Notes under the pieces: model-generated
Seen by the model: the letters and a program-made list of their open reading frames with translations, nothing else
Told to the model about the DNA's origin: nothing
Database searches by the model: none
Part shown: positions 5,442 through 8,187 of the stretch, one piece after another
Layout: every line of letters starts with the position of its first letter
How positions within the stretch are numbered: the stretch's first letter is position 1
Position numbers and translations under genes: made by a program
From: Candidatus Woesearchaeota archaeon
GTDB lineage: Archaea > Nanobdellota > Nanobdellia > Woesearchaeales > GW2011-AR9
Direction: 5' to 3'
Assembly (NCBI GenBank): GCA_016179995.1
Contig: JACPCC010000013.1
Coordinates: forward strand, 1-8,187
Length of the DNA: 8,187 nt

Positions 5442-7271
5442 ATGCCGGAAGAAATTATTAGCCTTGCTATAGAAACTATAAAAATGGGCAAGCAAGCTAT
5501 TGTCTTTGCTCCAACTAGGAGCAGCGCTGAAAAAACAGCTGAAGAGATTTCTAAACTTACTGCTTTAATGGAAATTGAGCTGGAAAATGGCGTGCTAAAA
5601 GCTGCTTCTTCACCAACTAGACAATGCCGTAGATTATCGCATTGTGTAAGAAAAGGGATTGCATTTCATCATGCCGGATTATTAGCTAAACAACGGGATT
5701 TGATTGAAGATAATTTTAAGAGTGGAAAGATTAAGATTATTTGTTGCACTCCGACCCTTAGCGCTGGCCTTAGCATGCCGGCTTATAGAGTACTAATCTC
5801 TTCATTAAAAAGGTTTAGCGGCAGCTGGGGTATGGATTGGATTCCGGTTCTGGAGTATTTGCAAATGGCTGGTCGAGCAGGACGTCCAGAATATGAAAAA
5901 GAAGGACAGTCCATTGTTATAGCTAAAAGTGAAAAAGAGAAAGGAGAGATTTATGAACGATACGTCTGCGGAGAGCCGGAAGAGATTTACTCCAAATTAG
6001 CAGCTGAACCTATCTTAAGAACACATCTGCTTTCGCTGATTTCTTCCGGAATAATCTCGGACCACAAAACAATGTTGGATTTTTTTTCAGAAACATTTTG
6101 GGCTAAGCAGTTTAAAGATATGGATAAATTAAAAGAGATTTTAGAGCGGATGTTAATTTTTTTAGAAGAAGTTGAGCTGATTAATATTTCAGGGAATAGG
6201 AGTAATAAAAGTCAGCAAAATAGTCGAGAAAAAGAAAAAATTAAAACAAACCAGAAGAAAATATCTTATACAGAATTCTTTAAAGCGGCAACTTCTTGGA
6301 GCAGTGAGGAGAATGTTTTAGAAAATGTTTTAGATAATGTAAATAAATCTAAAAATAAGGAGTTGGTGGATGAAAAAAAGTATGAAAATGGAGATAAAAA
6401 GATTGATGAAGATAAATCTCAAGCCACCACTTTAGGAAAGAGGGTTGCCGAATTATATCTTGACCCCTATACAGCCAGACATATTTTAGACTGTTTAAAG
6501 ACCATTAGTGAAAGTAAAAATAATGATAGAAATAATGATAGTGATAATGACAAAAATAATGATAAGAATAATGAAAATTATAGAGTCGAGATAAAGAGTA
6601 ATAAGTCTGGGGAGATAAAGAGTAATAAGTTTTTGGAAATAAAAATAAATCCATTTTCTTATCTGCAGATGGTTTCTCATACTTTAGAATTAAGACCACT
6701 GCTGCGGGTTAAAGCTCGGGATGGGGAGAAAATACAAGAAGAGATGCTAAAAAGAATAGATTATTTAATAGAAGAAGAACCCAGCCAATTTGACAGCGAT
6801 GAATATGGCGAGTTTATGAATTCCATCAAAACAGCTTTATTTTTTGAAGAATGGATTGATGAAAAAGATGAGGATTTTTTATTAGAAACATTTGATATTA
6901 CTCCGGGAGAGATTAGAGTGAAATTAGAAACTGCCGATTGGCTTTTGTATGCCACAGAAGAATTGGCTAAACTGCAAGGTCAACGTGATGTTGTTTCAGA
7001 AGTAGCCAGATTAAGATTTAGATTACAAGAAGGAGTTAGAGAAGAATTATTAGCTTTACTTAAATTACGAGGAATAGGTCGTGTACGTGGTCGAAGACTG
7101 TTTAAAGCCGGAATCAAAGATTTAGGCGATATTAAAAAAATAGATTTAACGAGCTTAAGCCAGATATTAGGTAAGGCTCTGGCCGAAGATGTGAAGAAAC
7201 AAGTAGGAGAAGAAGTTGTTGAAGTTTCGGCTGGAAAGAGAACTGGACAATTGAGTATTGATAAGTTTTGA
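5442..7271 (+). CDS. hel308: Hel308-type Ski2-family DNA helicase lacking the N-terminal RecA1 domain
   Basis: Hel308 (Hjm) helicases unwind forked DNA 3' to 5' during repair of stalled replication forks. This 609-residue protein matches the family from the second RecA domain onward: motif IV FAPTRSSAEKTA (22-33), FHHAGL (75-80), motif V TPTLSAGLSMP (103-113) and motif VI QMAGRAGRP (141-149). The winged helix follows at about 190-250 and resumes at AELYLDPYTA (336-345). The ratchet domain includes IKTALFFEEWIDEKDED (462-478). The C-terminal helix-hairpin-helix contains GIGRVRGRRLFKAGI (544-558). The end, GQLSIDKF, resembles a short PCNA-binding motif. The first about 200 residues of the family, carrying Walker A and the DExH box, are absent and not encoded just upstream, so the protein alone should not hydrolyse ATP. 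Two Asn/Lys/Glu/Asp-rich insertions (about 251-328 and 356-400) enlarge it. It may be one half of a split helicase, a regulator, or a decayed gene; the long intact frame argues against decay. Confidence 0.85.
   Translation: MPEEIISLAIETIKMGKQAIVFAPTRSSAEKTAEEISKLTALMEIELENGVLKAASSPTRQCRRLSHCVRKGIAFHHAGLLAKQRDLIEDNFKSGKIKIICCTPTLSAGLSMPAYRVLISSLKRFSGSWGMDWIPVLEYLQMAGRAGRPEYEKEGQSIVIAKSEKEKGEIYERYVCGEPEEIYSKLAAEPILRTHLLSLISSGIISDHKTMLDFFSETFWAKQFKDMDKLKEILERMLIFLEEVELINISGNRSNKSQQNSREKEKIKTNQKKISYTEFFKAATSWSSEENVLENVLDNVNKSKNKELVDEKKYENGDKKIDEDKSQATTLGKRVAELYLDPYTARHILDCLKTISESKNNDRNNDSDNDKNNDKNNENYRVEIKSNKSGEIKSNKFLEIKINPFSYLQMVSHTLELRPLLRVKARDGEKIQEEMLKRIDYLIEEEPSQFDSDEYGEFMNSIKTALFFEEWIDEKDEDFLLETFDITPGEIRVKLETADWLLYATEELAKLQGQRDVVSEVARLRFRLQEGVREELLALLKLRGIGRVRGRRLFKAGIKDLGDIKKIDLTSLSQILGKALAEDVKKQVGEEVVEVSAGKRTGQLSIDKF
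6516..6575 (+). repeat. Five tandem 12-bp coding repeats in the helicase
   Basis: Five 12-bp units of the form AAA-AAT-AAT-GAT encode KNND, RNND, SDND, KNND and KNNE (residues 359-378). They lie in a low-complexity insertion in the ratchet domain. The unit is a multiple of three, so expansion keeps the frame. The insertion is probably a disordered surface loop. Confidence 0.7.
6588..6650 (+). repeat. Tandem 24-bp coding repeat in the helicase
   Basis: GAGATAAAGAGTAATAAGT occurs identically at 6588-6606 and 6612-6630, a 24-bp period encoding EIKSNKSG then EIKSNKFL. A degenerate third unit (GAAATAAAAATAAAT from 6636) encodes EIKIN. The array directly follows the Asn/Asp repeats in the same insertion, before the protein returns to conserved ratchet-domain sequence. 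Confidence 0.7.
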
Positions 7272-7290
7272 CATTGTGAATGTAAAATTA

Positions 7291-7306
7291 TAGCCAATTA
7301 GGGCTA
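7291..7306 (+). terminator. Weak hairpin after the helicase gene
   Basis: TAGCC (7291-7295) and GGCTA (7302-7306) can pair across a six-base loop, 20 bases after the helicase stop codon. The stem is only five pairs and no T tract follows immediately, so a role in termination is uncertain. Confidence 0.2.
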
Positions 7307-7330
7307 ATTACAGCTCTTAATTTAATAACC

Positions 7331-7338
7331 TATATAAA
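7331..7338 (+). promoter_or_regulatory. TATA box for the oxidoreductase/peptidase ORF
   Basis: TATATAAA is a strong match to the archaeal TATA consensus. It lies about 45 bases before the ATG at 7380, so transcription would start near 7360 with a leader of about 20 bases. No clear Shine-Dalgarno site is present in that leader. Confidence 0.45.
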
Positions 7339-7379
7339 GCAAACTTTTAGTCTAAATCACACAGATTATAGAATAAATC

Positions 7380-8187
7380 ATGAAAACAAGCATTCTTATC
7401 GGTGGACCTGCAGGAGTTGGGATAAACGTTTTAGCTAGAATTATATCTGCGGCGTTAGTTCGAGAAGGTTTCTTTGTCTTTAATTATCGAGATTATGGCA
7501 GCTTAATACGTGGAGGAAACAGTTTTAATTTAATTACTTTCTCAAATGAAGAAGCGTACAGCCAGGAAGAGAAGATTGATTTCTTACAAGCCTTTGATAA
7601 GCTAACTTATGAAATACATAAAAATAAATTAAAAGAAAATGGAACAATAGCTACAAATAATAAAGACCTTAGTGAATTAATTTCCAGCGAGAAAAACTTT
7701 TTCTTTTTAGATACCTCTAAACATAAACAAGGGAATATGGCTTTTGCCGGATTTTTGTTTAAAGCAATTGGACTTAGTAAAGAAGCAATTATTGAAGAAA
7801 TGAAAATAGCGTTTCAAGGGAAAAATAATGCTGATAATGAACTAATTGTTTCTTTTTTTTATGAACAAGATTATAATTTTGCTTCTGAAATGACGGAACT
7901 TACTGCAAAGTGTAGAAAACATAATGAAAATAAAGAACAAACATTAAAATGGATTGATAAATATTATAGCGCTCTCAAACAATGCCCTGAAGTAAAAAAA
8001 CTTGTAGTGCCATCTGTTGTTATTCCTCAGGATAAATATGGTGCGTATAAAGACAAGGTGTATTTACCTCTTAACCTGCGAGTATATCCCACTGTTCCGC
8101 AATATCATAGAGATGAAGCCGCATTAGACTTATTAGCATACATGATAGGAACAGGGAAAAATTCTCTGCTTTACAAAAACTTTATTA
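7380..8187 (+). CDS. In-frame chimera: 2-oxoacid:ferredoxin oxidoreductase gamma domain joined to an M16 peptidase segment (partial)
   Basis: The frame is open for 269 codons and runs off the window. Residues 1 to about 168 match the gamma domain of pyruvate/2-oxoacid:ferredoxin oxidoreductases, which convert 2-oxoacids to acyl-CoA and CO2 while reducing ferredoxin. Markers are the glycine loop GGPAGVG (8-14), RDYGSLIRGGNS (37-48) and the closing FQGK..N....F (145-160). In fused subunits the pyrimidine-binding alpha domain should follow. Instead, from about residue 183, the sequence reads like the inter-domain strand and C-terminal half of M16 (pitrilysin/insulinase) peptidases: TLKWIDKYY (188-196), then PEV, then DKVYLPL (225-231), YPTVPQYHRDEAALD (236-250) and GTGKNSLLYKNF (257-268). 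The M16 zinc-binding HxxEH half is not present. I know no family with this architecture. Either a deletion fused two genes in frame or two sequences were misjoined in assembly. A TATA box upstream suggests the gamma portion keeps its own promoter. Confidence 0.75.
   Translation, partial: MKTSILIGGPAGVGINVLARIISAALVREGFFVFNYRDYGSLIRGGNSFNLITFSNEEAYSQEEKIDFLQAFDKLTYEIHKNKLKENGTIATNNKDLSELISSEKNFFFLDTSKHKQGNMAFAGFLFKAIGLSKEAIIEEMKIAFQGKNNADNELIVSFFYEQDYNFASEMTELTAKCRKHNENKEQTLKWIDKYYSALKQCPEVKKLVVPSVVIPQDKYGAYKDKVYLPLNLRVYPTVPQYHRDEAALDLLAYMIGTGKNSLLYKNFI

Noticed and set aside
6516..6650. Possible CRISPR-like array
   Set aside because: The repeats are contiguous 12- and 24-bp coding units with no unique spacers, and they stay in the helicase reading frame.
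6495..7297. Antisense frames opposite the helicase
   Set aside because: Their Tyr/Ile/His-rich composition is produced by the Asn/Asp repeat array on the other strand; the downstream ones oppose conserved helicase domains.

Overview
The window is AT-rich and most likely archaeal, probably from a DPANN lineage of the Woesearchaeota/Pacearchaeota type. The strongest evidence is the C-terminal two thirds of a Hel308-type helicase, a family typical of archaea. Supporting evidence is the pair of secreted proteins built from repeats of the form YTFS-PLD-xxG-xWxTxY-DAGEY-ASDG-VNxPP (which I associate from memory with these lineages), TATA-like boxes just upstream of several genes, and the near absence of Shine-Dalgarno sites. 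No rRNA, tRNA, CRISPR array, transposase or integrase was seen.

Layout. Positions 40-1287 and 1300-3741 (+) form a two-gene operon for cell-surface proteins: a lipobox lipoprotein with three Ig-like repeats, then a signal-peptide protein with eight. Convergent to it on the minus strand are a compact SET-domain protein (3792-4175, GTG start) and a prokaryotic pentameric ligand-gated ion channel subunit (4315-5241). A 200-bp divergent intergenic region follows. The plus strand then carries a Hel308 helicase that begins at the second RecA domain (5442-7271). Last is an ORF running off the window end (7380-8187), which joins the gamma domain of a 2-oxoacid:ferredoxin oxidoreductase in frame to an M16 (pitrilysin-like) peptidase segment.

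The notable feature is that three neighbouring genes have an unusual architecture. The channel seems to lack a block of its extracellular domain. The helicase lacks its whole Walker A/B motor domain but has a plausible promoter at its own ATG. The final ORF fuses halves of two unrelated protein families. These are either real in-frame rearrangements (gene fission, fusion, deletion) or assembly chimeras, and reads across about 5030, 5442 and 7925 would decide. Short tandem duplications (11 to 24 bp) also occur at several gene edges and inside the helicase, suggesting that slippage or local duplication is common in this genome.

The genes do not form an obvious single pathway. The first two probably act together at the cell surface. 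The channel is also an envelope protein. The SET protein, helicase and oxidoreductase/peptidase ORF are unrelated cytoplasmic or uncertain functions.
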